DNA from: Siderastrea radians
Lineage: Eukaryota; Cnidaria; Anthozoa; Scleractinia; Rhizangiidae
Assembly: GCA_964017195.1 (NCBI GenBank)
Contig: OZ024888.1
Coordinates: 14,747,701 to 14,811,700, forward strand
DNA: 64,000 nucleotides
Reading direction: 5' to 3'
In this document: one piece after another, positions 1 to 11,205 of the stretch
Layout of the letters: every line of letters begins with the position of its first letter
How positions within the stretch are numbered: position 1 is the stretch's first letter
Position numbers and translations under genes: made by a program
The notes under the pieces: model-generated
Databases searched by the model: none
The model's input: the letters and a program-made list of their open reading frames with translations, nothing else
What the model was told of the DNA's origin: nothing

Positions 1-50
1 ATCTGGGCATGAAAACAGCAAAATATGTGAGTGGTATACGTGGAATGTTG

Positions 51-352
51 TGGGCGTGCAGTGGTGTAGTGGTTGACACATCGGACTTCAGATCTGAAGG
101 TCGGTGAATCGACGCCCAGTTGCCATCGTCTTGTATCCTTAGACAAGAAACTTTTCCTACATTGTCTCTCTCCAACCCAGGGGTATAAAATTGGTACCGG
201 TGACATACTGCTGGGGGCAACCCTGCGATAGAGTAGCAGCCCATGCAGGGGGGAGTAACAATACTCTTAGTTGCTTCATTCTACAGAAACTGGGTTAAGC
301 TCCAGCTCATGTGGGCCTCCTTGGCTTGTGACTGACTTTACGTTTTTTTTTT
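51..352 (+). mobile_element. tRNA-derived SINE, copy 1 (family E)
   Basis: The head carries a pol III A-box-like stretch (TAGTGGTTGAC) and a B-box-like stretch (GGTGAATCGACGCCC) spaced as in tRNA genes. The body contains 'GGTACCGGTGACATACTG', shared with three other copies in the window. It ends in a run of T. It is flanked by imperfect 14 bp target-site duplications, TACGTGGAATGTTG (37-50) and TACATGGAATGTTG (353-366), which supports LINE-mediated retroposition. Confidence 0.8.
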
Positions 353-630
353 TACATGGAATGTTGCACAGCACTGGTTATAAATACAATGGAGAAGTCA
401 GAAAATTAACTCTGCAACTGTTGTAAGATTTAAGTTTTAAAAGAAAACACATTTATTTTCTGCAAAGTATTGCTGTGGTAAGGAAGTAAAGCTCAAACTA
501 GGTGAGAAAAATCCTGAGTTTATAGGTTCAAAATCCCATCGAGGTCATAATTTATCTTTCTAGAATGGTGCTCAGTTGGAAATTTGTACGTTAGTTTTCA
601 GAACTTACATTAACGCTGGGGGGGGGGGGG

Positions 631-920
631 TGCAGTGGTGCAGTGGTCAGTGCGTTGAACTTCAGATCTGAAGGTTGGTGATTCGACGCCCAGTTCCTGC
701 CATCATGTTGTTTCCTAACACAAGATACTTTGCCCCACATTGTCTTTCTCCACCCAGGTGTATAATTTGGGTACCGGTGACATATTGCTTGGGGATAACC
801 CTGCGATGGACTAGTATCCCGTCCAAGGGGGAGTAGCAATACTCTCATTTGCTTCATGCTATGGAAACCGGGATAAGCTTCGGCCGTGTGGGCCTCCTTG
901 GCCCGGGTGCGACTTTATCC
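631..920 (+). mobile_element. tRNA-derived SINE, copy 2 (family E)
   Basis: Same head ('CTTCAGATCTGAAGG', B-box-like 'GGTGATTCGACGCCC') and body as copy 1 at 51-352. It follows a run of 13 G and ends in a 'CTTTATCC' doublet. No clear target-site duplication was found. Reading frames inside it are incidental. Confidence 0.75.
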
Positions 921-2052
921 TTTATCCTCCTAAATTGACACCACAGAATTAATTCTCTGATTTTTAGACAAATGTGATGTGAGTGACGACATGTTTGTTT
1001 GTTTTCTTGTGGCTGTTCCTATCTTATCACATGCCATGCTTCATGTCAAGTGATGGCAAGAATGACATAAGTTAAAACACGTGAGAACAAGCACACAGAA
1101 AAACCTTTTAATTCGCTGGACTATCGTGGCTCTACATGGCATTGTGGTTTAGATAGGTTACAAAGAAAACAATCAATAGTAGTAGTTATGATTAGGGAAT
1201 GAAATCTCAATACAGGATCACCATCCTGTACTCGCGTCAAGTATCATAAGTATGTCGTTCAATGCATGCTTTACTTTCCCAGTCACTTTTTACTTCATCT
1301 TGATCATTCTTATTAGTCTTCTAACTCCGATAATAAGCCCCCCCTCCCCAAAAATATGCCCTCCCCAGAATCTTATTCGCTAAAGGCCCTCCGATTATAA
1401 GTCACCCTCCCAGAGTAAAAGCCTATGGGCTTAATATATAGATTTAGCCAAGCCTAAAAGCGGAGCCGCCAAGGAATAAACTGGTGTTCGTTTCTCAAAA
1501 ATAGTCCTGAAAGTTTTTGGCCCGAAATATATTTCGGGGCTTTTTTTGGCTCGTTCGCTTTCAAAAAGTGTTTCTCAAGAAGCGCGAAAGTGTTCCGAAT
1601 TGTCCTCCAATATTTTGGGGATCTGTTCTATAAAACCAAGGTCATTCTAGCGGCTGAACACAGCTCGATCATTTTTTTTTTCAGGCATCAAACTGAACAC
1701 ATACCGGTATTTTACTCACGAGCCGTCTTGCTTTTTGTGAAATCTCCTTGGGTTATTGGCTGTTCGCTTGAATGAACTTGAAACGGAGCTCATTCACAAC
1801 AACAAAATAAAACTTATTCAGAAGTAAATGAGTTATCTTCATCGCGTTCGGATGTTAACAAATAACATCAACTGCCGCTATTAGTTTGGTCAAAAATTTA
1901 TACTGGCATTTCACTGCCATTTTACTGGGATTTCCCGAAAGAAAGGATTTGGGCAGCTTCGAAGCACCTGTAAGAAAATTATCGAAGAAATGTGTAGGTT
2001 TTAGCGGCCGCAAAGAAATTCGAGGACTTTGAGAAACTCACATTACTTACCA
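921..2052. other. Intergenic stretch without a gene
   Basis: No coding sequence could be supported. At 1330-1440 there is a fragment resembling the 'ATAAGCCCCCC' repeat seen in full at 26286-26748. At 1490-1590 there is a stretch resembling the 'TTTCTCGAAAGTCCCGAAA' MITE family (full copy at 10958-11205). Confidence 0.5.
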
Positions 2053-2520
2053 GATAAAATAGCTTTAAACCCAAAACTGCTTCGCTTATAGTTACTTAAG
2101 TAACCCTTATATTTCGTTCTCTAACTTGAGACCATCGAGATTGAAAACAAACAAACACCAAACATGCTTAACTCTATGGCATTAGTTTTGTGGCTGCGAA
2201 TTGTCTGAAATGCGGGCGCTTTACCAAATGCACAGAACTGTTTTTGGAAGCTTTTCGGATAAAATAGCTTTAAACCGACAACTGCTTCGCTTATACTTTC
2301 TTAAATATCTTCTATATTTCGTTCTCTAACTAGAGACCATCAAGATTGAAAACAAACAAACACCAAACACACTTTAAATTATGGCATAAGTTTTGCGGAT
2401 GCGAAGTAAGCCTATGTAAAGTTAGGCGCTTTGAGGAACGTGCAAAACTGTTTTCGGAAGCTTTTCGGATAAAATAGCTTTAAAATAACAACTGCTTCGC
2501 TTAAAAGATTATTACTATTG
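2053..2520. repeat. Tandem repeat, period about 205-210 bp
   Basis: The block starting 'GATAAAATAGCTTTAAA' recurs at 2053, 2258 and 2468. The first two units also share 'GATTGAAAACAAACAAACAC' near their ends. The third is truncated. There are about 2.3 diverged copies and no coding sequence. Confidence 0.75.
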
Positions 2521-3152
2521 AAAACTTCTAGGACAAGAAAATCGACAATTGCACAAAGAGATGGACCCGACAGTCAAATTTGAAAGCAATTATTCGCCGA
2601 AATCTCACTGAAGTGATGCTTGTGCAGTTGTCTTGCGACTGTTCTTTGACCTACTATTATGAATAAACAAACACAAAATAATGGACAGAGAAATCATTTT
2701 TGAAAATGTTTATTCGAAAACCCGTAAGTTTATACTTAAATGCAATTCGCGTTACGCTTCCGGCATCGTGGGTCCGGCTGAGCATGACAAAATATTCAAG
2801 ACTACATCTGTCACAAATCTGAGCGCGTTTTCTAATAATTTTTTAAAGTCAAAAGTAAATGGCACATTTTTAATGTCATAAACTAAATTTCCATTTCAAA
2901 ACGTATTTTGTTTGACCGTAATACTCAAAATCATGCACCTTAAACCCTTTAGAAACTTCACTTACAAGCTCTCCGCGGTGAAGAAAACAAAGCGATGAAG
3001 TCCTTTGAAGGCAGCTTTCGTAACTGGAACTTTTCGCCTTCTACCAGTATTCTTTTGAACTTTTTCTTTCCATTTATAGACATTAGATGTTTTCTTTTCT
3101 CAAGTTTAAAAGCGTTTTGCAATCGTTTTGCTAAATAAACTTCGTCGTGCGA

Positions 3153-3403
3153 TTTCCCGCCAAGAAAAACGCCGGTTGCCCAAAAGCACCGCGCGATTTC
3201 CCGCCAAGAAAAGATGGCATTCTCCACCCCCGTCGGGTTGTCTTGGGACTCCCCTCCCCTTCCCCCAGAGTCTGTACGGACGGGCGTACGTACGTACGGG
3301 CGTACGCTGACGTCACAGCCAAAATTTCTCGGATCGATAGGTTACCAATGGTTAGCAATGGTGCTTTGCTGGCGGGCTTCGCCCGCGGGCTCCACTATAA
3401 AGG
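3153..3403 (+). promoter_or_regulatory. Candidate pol II promoter with two E2F-like sites, a CRE and a TATA box
   Basis: Two TTTCCCGC (E2F-like) sites lie at 3153-3160 and 3197-3204 inside a repeated 20 bp segment. A CRE-like TGACGTCA is at 3308-3315. TATAAAGG is at 3396-3403, followed by a GC-rich start region. The order and spacing resemble a plus-strand promoter. The next plus-strand gene is ZNF-A1, whose coding exon begins at 4102 after a probable acceptor at 4082, so this may drive it through a 5' UTR intron. That link is inferred: no convincing donor site was identified. Confidence 0.4.
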
Positions 3404-4101
3404 CGGGTCTATAGGACCGTCTTTTAGCTCGACAAATTCTTGGTCATAGCAGGTTGTTTAAGGTCACGAAGGTCGATTGCTTGCTTAGTGATATCCTATG
3501 GGGTGGGGACGGAAGAGGACACGTTTTGACTGTGTTTTATGGAGACAGAAGTAGTTAATTGCAATGCCTTCAGCACGCCTATTTGGAGGTTTTAGGGGAC
3601 GGTGGCCCGTTCGATTGTTGTACGCAGCAGTTTTCAAGAGGGATTTGGACACAAAACAAACAAGTCAACTACATTACATGGAATGAGATAAGTTTAAAGT
3701 TCGATCGTAAGATAAGTTTTCGGTCGTATTACATTTCCTATGCTGTCTTTTTATCTCTTGGGAGCATACAGATAATATTTGCAAAGCAAAATCCCTCCAA
3801 AATATAAAATATAAGAGGAAGTTCAAACCTGTCTCCAGTAATAGCCCCCCCCCCCCCCCCATCGAAAATAAGTACACCAAAAACCTTTTTAGAGAAATAT
3901 AGGCTTGGGGGTTATTATTGAAATTTTATGTTTGACTTGGTCAAGGGCGCAGCCTTTTCTTAGGAGAGCTATCCACTTGATTATTAGTAGGGGTTTGTAT
4001 TGTATATTTTTTTATTTGCTCCATTGCGTTGTTTTCTACTGTGTCTGGAACTATGGAATTGTTTTAATTCATTTTTCTCAAGGCTGAGTCTACAGATTTC
4101 T
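3404..4101 (+). other. Probable 5' UTR and intron of ZNF-A1
   Basis: A pyrimidine-rich stretch ends 'TTTTTCTCAAG' at about 4082, directly before 'GCTGAG'. The same 'TCTCAAG|GCTGAG' junction precedes ZNF-A2 at 24591, and sequence on both sides of it is partly alike in the two loci. This supports a shared gene structure with an intron in the 5' UTR. A 16-base C run lies at 3845-3860. Confidence 0.45.
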
Positions 4102-5064
4102 ATGATGGCTGATAATCACACAGACCACTCCAGCAGATTTAAAGGAACTAAAAATCTGGAGATTAATCCAAAGCAGCATAAAAGAACGCACATTGGTGAG
4201 AAACCTTTTAAATGTGACCAGAATGGCAAATGTTTCAGTAAAGCAGGAAATCCAAAGCAACATAAGAGGACGCACAGTGGTGAGAAACCGTTTGAATGTG
4301 ACCAGTGTGGCAAATGCTTTATTAAAGCAAGCACTCTTAAGCAACATAAGAGGACGCACAGTGGAGAGAAACCTTTCGAATGTGACCAGTGTGGCAATTG
4401 TTTCAGTCAAGCAGGCCATCTAAAGGAACATAAAAGAACGCACGGTGGTGAGAAACCTTTTGAATGTGACCAGTGTGGGAAATGTTTTAGTCAAGCAAGC
4501 ACTCTAAAGCAGCATAAGAGAACACACAGTGGTGAGAAACCTTTTAAATGTGACCAGTGTGGCAAATGTTTCAGCCTCGCAGGCCATCTAAAGCAACATA
4601 AGAGAACGCACAGTGGAGAGAAACCTTTCCAATGTGACCAGTGTAGCAAATGTTTCAGTCACGCAGGAAATCTAAAGCAACATAAGAGGACGCACAGTGG
4701 AGAGAAACCTTTCGAATGTGACCAGTGTGGCAATTGTTTCAGTCAAGCAGGCCATCTAAAGCAACATACAAGAACGCATAGTGGTGAGAAACCTTTTAAA
4801 TGTGACCAGTGTGGCAAGTTTTTCAGTCAAGTAGGCCATCTAAAGCAACATAAGAGAATACACAGTGGTGAAAAGCCTTTTGAATGTGACCAGTGTGGAA
4901 AATGTTTTACTAGATCAAGCGATCTAAAGAAACATAGAATAACACACAGTGGTGAGAAACCTTTTGAATGTGAGAAGCACTTTAAGTACGAGCAGTCTGA
5001 CGAGTCCTACAGTATTTGTGAAATTTTAAGCGACATTAAGGGAATCAAACAGGAAGACTTATGA
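4102..5064 (+). CDS. ZNF-A1: C2H2 zinc-finger protein, 8 intact fingers, eh1-like C-terminal tail
   Basis: A 320-residue protein, probably a nuclear DNA-binding repressor. The start is the ATG pair at 4102/4105 (MMADNH), matched by MAASN in ZNF-A4 and by a related ATG upstream of ZNF-A2. The first finger is degenerate: its second Cys is Asn and the helix Leu is Pro. Eight intact C-x2-C...H-x3-H fingers follow, joined by HSGEKP linkers. The 84-bp finger units are nearly identical in DNA, suggesting recent expansion or gene conversion. Most fingers carry an extra Cys (CGKCF). The array ends in a broken finger (FECEKHF), then a tail with YSICEIL at 5008-5028, a match to the eh1 Groucho/TLE-binding pattern. 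ATTAAA at about 5100 is a possible poly(A) signal. DNA-binding class is certain. Repressor activity is inferred from the tail. Confidence 0.9.
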   Translation: MMADNHTDHSSRFKGTKNLEINPKQHKRTHIGEKPFKCDQNGKCFSKAGNPKQHKRTHSGEKPFECDQCGKCFIKASTLKQHKRTHSGEKPFECDQCGNCFSQAGHLKEHKRTHGGEKPFECDQCGKCFSQASTLKQHKRTHSGEKPFKCDQCGKCFSLAGHLKQHKRTHSGEKPFQCDQCSKCFSHAGNLKQHKRTHSGEKPFECDQCGNCFSQAGHLKQHTRTHSGEKPFKCDQCGKFFSQVGHLKQHKRIHSGEKPFECDQCGKCFTRSSDLKKHRITHSGEKPFECEKHFKYEQSDESYSICEILSDIKGIKQEDL

Positions 5065-5150
5065 CAATTTTACTTTTGGCTTGTACTTTAAGGAGATGCA
5101 TTAAAATTAATGGTCAAAGTAAGAAAGTCTTATAACTCACTTGCATGAAT

Positions 5151-5378
5151 ACAGTGGAACGCCGCCTGACTGTCACCCCTTATTGCAAAGATTGTTTAAT
5201 CCGGTCAACCCTTTACTACCGCCACATGATTGTTATTACGGGACGTCACGTGACTGTGACCTGAACATAATCTCTTGCAGTCATTTTCCTATGTTAAGAC
5301 CCCTGTAATCGCGTCGCCTCGTTAATAGAGTAACATCATGGTCACCTGTTAGTGTGAGGATTTAAGTAGTTCCACTGT
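5151..5378. mobile_element. Small MITE-like element
   Basis: It begins ACAGTGGAAC and ends with the reverse complement GTTCCACTGT. The 10 bp terminal inverted repeats bound 228 bp of non-coding sequence just downstream of ZNF-A1. The ends are short, so this is moderately supported. Confidence 0.45.
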
Positions 5379-5471
5379 GTTGATACGGTTCATATCAATG
5401 CAATGATAGCGAACATCTGAGGAAATTATTTCTTACGCGTGATTAAAAGAATTTCCCTTTAAATCATCACA

Positions 5472-5495
5472 GTTGTTGTTGTTGTTGTTGTTGTT
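5472..5495. repeat. (GTT)n microsatellite
   Basis: About eight uninterrupted GTT units. The surrounding 5380-6057 stretch holds no gene I can support. Confidence 0.8.
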
Positions 5496-6057
5496 AACAC
5501 AAGTAGAGGAACATTTTCAAGGAGATTTTATTTAAGCAAATTAAGTTGCAAAGTTTCCGATAATTTCTAAGATGATTTTTGAAATGTAATTTCTAAGTAC
5601 CACTTGTAGCCGGGGCAGCGCGCGACCCTCTACTTGTTGACACCCAGTTACAGAATTTCTATCATTAAAGAATTAAATTCAAAAAACAAAATCGATTACA
5701 GTAAGCAACTTGGATTACAGTAAGCTACGTAGCTGTTACATGTAAATAAAACAGTCATAGTGTCAAACCAGCTTAAGTACTTCAAAGCAATTTCCTCTTC
5801 AGGATCCAGCAAGAGGCTATCTCAGTTCTTCTATATCCAACTTCCCTTATCTCGTTTCCCTCGCGTGTTCGAAATAGCAAGAGTCTTGAAGTCATATTGG
5901 TAACTACATGAGTGTGAGCGCAAATTCAGACCAGGGGAGAATCTTCTCACGCAGACATTTGACTTTTCCTAAAATTTATCTGGGAATAATTTGGTTTGGC
6001 AATTAAGTCCTTGTACATCACTGTTGGCATTACAAAGCTACATGCGCCACATTTTGT

Positions 6058-6255
6058 TTCAAGAATCGCGGCAAGATTCTCGCCAGGATCCCGGTGAGAT
6101 TTTGGCCGCCAGGAAATTCGCTTCCCATCAAGAATCACGGCAAGATTCTCGCTGCGGTCCCAGTGAGATTTTGGCTGCCGGGAAAAACTATTTCCCGTCG
6201 GGATCCCGTCGAGAATCTTGCTGGGATCTTGACGGGATCTTGCCAAGATCCCGGT
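6058..6255. repeat. GC-rich interspersed repeat with internal duplications
   Basis: The phrases 'GGCAAGATTCTCGC' and 'AGTGAGATTTTGGC'-like recur, and inverted forms ('GAGAATCTTGCTGGGATC') appear in the right half. Several overlapping reading frames on both strands are a result of the repeat structure and are not genes. Confidence 0.6.
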
Positions 6256-6259
6256 GCCA

Positions 6260-8640
6260 TTTTTACAAGGGCTTTTAATGGAAAGCCATCTGTCGATCAA
6301 CAACGCATGTCGCCATTTAATTTACATTTTACATTTCTGAGTTTTTCAAACAACATTTTTCACACCACTCATCAGTTTCCTGGTAAATGATATCCTATTC
6401 TAGACCAAAGCTCCCTGATTTCTATACCCTATCCTAGACTAAACTGCTTAGAAATCGTACCTTTCACAGCGGCACATATCATATAGGTTATCGATTTTAT
6501 GAGCAGCTCCTTTTGGCACTCTCGTGTTCCGTGATTCCGTGGAATATCTGACAACCCCAATCCAGAATTGAAAAGGTTAACGATTTCGTTCCTTGCATTA
6601 GAAGGCAAAGGTTCGTACTCGTTCCCGTTGCATTAGAAGGCAAAGGTGTACCAGGATCGTAAAAGTCCCCAAGCGAATTTCTTGCCATTTGGAGTTAGGA
6701 AACCTAAACTTTCATGTTCCGATCATGTGCAAATCGATGTAAGCTTATATGTACACCGGCCGCAACACACCGCGGCGAAAATAAAATTGTGGTGGTTGTT
6801 GTTTATATTTTCTGCGGGTTTCCGATTAAGCCACAAAACCTCCAGCCAAACAATAAGTTCCCTTGTTAAAATTAGAGACTCCTTTGGATTTTCTTTCTTA
6901 GGATTTTCTCCTTACGGGTTATTTTTGTCGGCTTTATGTTCTCGCCATTTTTTGCGCCGGGCTTGAAAACAATAAAAATATCACGCGTGACATACCGGAA
7001 AACTGAGCTACTGAAGACTAACTTTTCAGTTCTGTTCGGAAAGTTTGAATGATTATTACGATGTTACAAAAGAAATTTCGAATAACTAAAATAGTGTTTC
7101 GAATATAAAATCCAAGTTTCAAAGAATCGCTAAATTTTTCGAAGAATGAAATCAAAGAATGAACTAATCGATGAATATTTGAAATTGAACGTTCATGCGT
7201 GAAGCGCGTTGACTGTAAACTCAGACTTTTCATAAGCACTTATGGTGGAATGGTACCCTAAAAGATGAATTCTTTTAGAACAGAACTTTCTGGGAAACTT
7301 CTACCATCACTTTATAGGGCTTCACGCCCTAACATCAATATGAGATGTTTTTAGGTCACATGTCACAATAGTTAATGATTAACTAGGGTCTTAAGTTAGA
7401 AAAAGTGATGTTCACGGTAACAGCGATAACTCACTAATGCACGGTTGGAAAAGTATGAAACCAACTCTATCATGTACATAAATGACATGACTGTGCAATG
7501 AACTTCAAAAATTAGCCAGTTTTCTTTCATTCGATTTTTTTTTAAATTTTTTTTCTTAGAACGTCAGGTAACAGGAAATAATTATTAGACAAAGAGTCAA
7601 TTAACGAGACGTATTCCAAACCTGTAGACTCGTTTTTAAGTTCATTGCACAGAAGAAACAGTACTTTAATATTGATGAAAATTTCAGAACAGTAGGTTAA
7701 AACACAAGGGAGATATCTTTGTTAAGAGTTCCTCTATTGCAGGAAATTCTGTTATTCGAGAAAAACGGTCTCCAAGATAAAGGAATAAATTCTCGACACT
7801 AATTCGTCGCTTATTGCCCTAAAACTATTGTCAAATGCAATTTGTCACATTGAAATTTAAGTTGAATGACTTTCCTGTTCAGCAAAACATATTTTCTGTA
7901 AGAACTAGGACTTGTTCTGCCAATTAAAACGCAGACACCAAAAATCTCTCTTCTTGTGCAGGGAAGCGGTGGGCGGGGGGGGGGGGGGGAATTGTCCTTT
8001 TAAAAAGTCATTTTTTTTTCGCATTTGATAAATGTAAATAATGGTTGCTATGGCCGTTGCTATGGGAAAAAACGTACTACTGTTCAGATTTCGTCAATTT
8101 CACCGACTTAATGCTGGAAATCAAGTGAAATGCTTTCACGGTGGTATTCACAAGTGACTAAAGGCTATAATTTTGCCGTTTTGAATAAAATGACTTTTGC
8201 GACCTAAACCTCGCATTTTTTTGTATAGTACCACCTTAAATTCATTATCATGCATGTGGTGCTATTCCAAGAATTTCAATCTCATTGCATTTCTTTTGAA
8301 AGCGATACAAAGACTCTTGTAACCTAACTTGTGAAGACAAAATGCTTTGCAAGTAGTCTCCATGAATACGCTAGAAATAAACCTCGCAATTCTTCTACAA
8401 CCTTTGAATTTTCAATATTATACAATATGGAGAGAGAAATGCAATGCGTTTTACAAAATTGTGTTACCTGAATTAGTTTACATGACTACTAACTGTCTTG
8501 TCAAAAGGCAAACTCTGGGTGGAATTTAATTAACCTATACACGGCAAAGCTATAGACGGCTCTGCCACGGGGGAGGCCGTCTAGCAAGCAAAGTCAATCT
8601 TCGGCCGCATGATGTGTCACGTACATTGTAGAGAGCCAAT
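6260..8640. other. Long AT-rich stretch without a recognisable gene
   Basis: Nothing coding was recognised. A short direct repeat, 'TTGCATTAGAAGGCAAAGG', occurs at about 6593 and 6629. A run of 15 G lies at 7975-7989. Confidence 0.5.
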
Positions 8641-8647
8641 TAACCCC

Positions 8648-8726
8648 AACCTCGTTCCCAGGGCTTTTCCCTTGGCGATTTGGCACGGGCGCAAATCGCC
8701 AAGGGAAAAGCCCTGGGAACGAGGTT
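8648..8726. repeat. Perfect 35 bp hairpin
   Basis: Left arm 8648-8682 and right arm 8692-8726 are exact reverse complements around a 9-base loop. The arm begins AACCTCGTTCCCAGGG, like the ends of the MITEs at 39028 and 63470. It is probably a very short foldback transposon or the joined ends of one. Confidence 0.85.
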
Positions 8727-8780
8727 GAATTAACCCGAGTGACGTTATTAGACTGAGACAACGCAGGACACATCGATCAG

Positions 8781-9018
8781 GGCGTGCGTTTCTCGAAAGT
8801 CCCGAAACTTTTTGGACCGATTTCGGGCATGATAATTCACTCTCTCACTTGTAAACAAAGACATTTATATAAACATGAAACTTTTGTTATAAGGTAAAAT
8901 TTTCTGGTCTTAAACACATTTTAAAATGACAGCCGTGAAGAATAAGTGGGTCATGTTTATACAAATGGCTTTTTGGAGCCAAAAAGTTTTCGGGTCTTTC
9001 AAGAAACACTGCACGCCA
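8781..9018. mobile_element. MITE of the 'TTTCTCGAAAGTCCCGAAA' family (family L)
   Basis: The left end reads GGCGTGCGTTTCTCGAAAGT and the right end is its imperfect complement (CTTTCAAGAAACACTGCACGCC). The same end motif bounds the copy at 10958-11205. Confidence 0.6.
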
Positions 9019-9391
9019 GGCCATGTTCATTTTCTGGCTGCTTGGAAGACCCAGAGCCGGACTGTCACAGCAGATACGGATCCCTCGGTCCAAAACTGCT
9101 AGTGGGTATGTACCCCCTCTCGCCCATTTGTACCTCCTTATCAAGGCAATTATTTCCTTTCGCAAGTTGACAATTTTAATAGAAGGAGGCCATCGGTCTT
9201 ACGGCATGTTTTTAGAATTATATATTTTATCTTTTTGGTTTCAAGCGCAGCACTAGCGTTTCAACAGGTTAGTTTCTGCATATTGTAGGATGATCTGCAG
9301 TTAAGCCATTTACTGTATTTCAATAGCGAAAATCTTGAAATTCTTGTTAGCAAGACTGTTAAGCTAAAAGGCACTTCATTGATCAATGTGT

Positions 9392-9441
9392 AGCCTGCAA
9401 GCAAGCTCCTGCCCCGCCCCCCGAGCGCTTGCTAGCAGGCT
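9392..9441. repeat. Short palindrome
   Basis: AGCCTGCAAGCAAGC at 9392-9406 pairs with GCTTGCTAGCAGGCT at 9427-9441 with one mismatch. Likely a foldback remnant. Confidence 0.6.
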
Positions 9442-9479
9442 GAGTCAATATGCAAGTAGCCAGATTCTCTTTTGAAGTT

Positions 9480-10010
9480 ACTTGGTAGTATAAGGGGGTT
9501 CAAATCCGCGAAAAGGGGTCCTAATCCACTGAGGTTTTGGACTCCTGGGGGTGCATATAAGCTCGGCAGTAGTCGACAGCTTGGAGGAGCCGCCAAAAAT
9601 TTCATTGACGGCAGCGAAAAACGAATTTGTCGGTTGAGCTTTGAATTTTAGAGTCCGCATGTTATTGAAAGGCGCAGTAAAGTTTGTTCAAAGACATCCA
9701 TGTTGCAATATCGAAAAACACGCTTTTTAAGGCGTGTTAAAATTCTCGGCGCAATGACAGAGGAATGAGAGTCAAACGAAAATTGAACCCGAGAGTTATC
9801 CACGTAGAAATGGAAGTTCATGTCATGCCTTCTTATAACTTCACCAAGAGGAGATGTATAAAAAAGATACAAAATAGGGCCAAAAGCAGATCCTTAGGGA
9901 GCCCCAGACATTAGATCAGATTGGTGCAACTGGTTCCATTCACTCAAACAAATTGACTCCGGCCAGCCAGATAGTATTCGGTTCTCAGATACACAAGTAT
10001 CCAGTTTCCG
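9480..10010 (-). pseudogene. Broken LINE reverse transcriptase fragment (CR1/L2-like)
   Basis: On the minus strand the frame near 9872 reads 'ILYLFYTSPLGEVIRRH', then 'FYVDN', matching the RT stretch 'LGPILF.LYT.PL' followed by the catalytic Y-x-D-D box, here altered to YVDN. The upstream 'LMSGAP.GSAFGP' part is interrupted by stops and frameshifts. The active-site change and breaks mark it as dead. The LINE clade is a guess from motif style. Confidence 0.65.
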
Positions 10011-10443
10011 ATCATTTAACTTGAAAACTGAGGTTTTTTAAATACGTGTCTTAAAAAGCTTTCCGTCTACACGTATACGCTTTCGTTCGTTTTTACCGTC
10101 CATGCACATTTAAATGATTGAAAACGAAAACTCTACTTTGCAGGGAATTGCCCAATGTTGTAACATCATCATTTTCTAAAATCTCTGTTGTTGATTATTT
10201 ACTTGTGGATGGATGGCCAATCCGTCCGTTTTTGCCGTCAACACGTAAAACGTGAAAACTTCATTTTCACCGGACAATCTCCACCCAAGACAACGTTTTG
10301 GGTGGAGACAGCGTTTTAACAACCTCCGTGTTCGGAACGTTTCAACCGCTTTCTTTCGTATACACTTGGACGGGAGACCTAACTGGATAATAAATCTCTG
10401 TTTTCAATTTAAAAAAAACGTGTGAATCAAACGTACAATATCA

Positions 10444-10640
10444 AAGTAAGGAAAATTAACCCTTAAAGCCCTGTTATAAAAATGCATATTCTCCTTACTT
10501 TTCTCCATACTTTTTGGCTAAAAGTCGACCTCTTATTCTTGGTGATCCCTTGATTTATTCTCATCACTTGTATGTTAGTAGTGATAATGTAAAGAGAAAT
10601 TTCATTTTCGTCACTGTTAGCAGGTTAGGGTTTAAGGACG
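10444..10640 (+). repeat. Interspersed repeat, family M, copy 1
   Basis: It starts 'TTAACCCTTAAAGCCCTG' and contains 'ATGCATATTCTCCTTA' and 'TTGGTGATCCCTT'. Related copies lie near 45958, 49394, 58121 and 61934. Confidence 0.6.
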
Positions 10641-10957
10641 GTGCGTCCCAATACAAAGGTAATTTTGCAAAGGTTATGTCTATGGGGAAAAAGCAGGTCT
10701 TAACAAGACCTATTGGAATCTAAAAAGAGAAATGTGGTTAACCACGCATTTTTCAAAGAGAAATAAGCAATGATAATTCTAAAAATGCTTTAAAATACAA
10801 AGAATGTATGGAATTCTCTTTGGTTACCTCCCAATTTTCTTTTTGGATTCTGATAGCCCTTGCTAAGATCTGGTTTTTCTTCTAGTCATAAACCGCGCAA
10901 TAACACCGTTGAAATAGCAGGCAAATACCTTAAGAAACCCGAAATATCTCGGACCGA
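10629..10957 (+). mobile_element. Truncated copy of MITE family O
   Basis: Starts 'TTTAAGGACGGTGCGTCC' and is clearly similar to the full element at 14472-14871 through 'TTTTGCAAAGGTTATG' and 'AACCACGCATTTTTCA'. The right terminal inverted repeat is missing where the family L element begins. Confidence 0.7.
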
Positions 10958-11205
10958 GGGCCCGTTTCTTGAAATCCCGATAACTTTTCCGGCCCGGAAA
11001 GCTATTTTGAGCGCGCAATGTTTACATTGAAGACTCACATTTTGTTGGTTTTGAAAGCCGAGTTATAAAATTCTAAGTTGATTAAACAAATCGGGCTGAT
11101 ATGGGGGCTAAAACTACGCCAACGTTCTATAGATTTTGATCATAAAATATAGCTGCAGGGCCGAAACGTTTTCGGGACTTTCGAGAAACGGGCCCCAGGC
11201 TTAAC
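10958..11205. mobile_element. MITE, family L, complete copy
   Basis: The left end GGGCCCGTTTCTTGAAA is complemented by the right end TTTCGAGAAACGGGCCC. Internal ends also pair (CCGATAACTTTTCCGGCC / GGGCCGAAACGTTTTCGGG). 248 bp, non-coding. Confidence 0.75.

Noticed and set aside
4190..4980. Regular 84-bp repeats that could suggest a CRISPR array or satellite
   Set aside because: They are in-frame zinc-finger units with kept ligands, and there are no spacers of unrelated sequence.
5991..6390. Overlapping frames of 95-118 codons on both strands
   Set aside because: All run through a GC-rich internally repeated element. Stop-poor repeats explain them.
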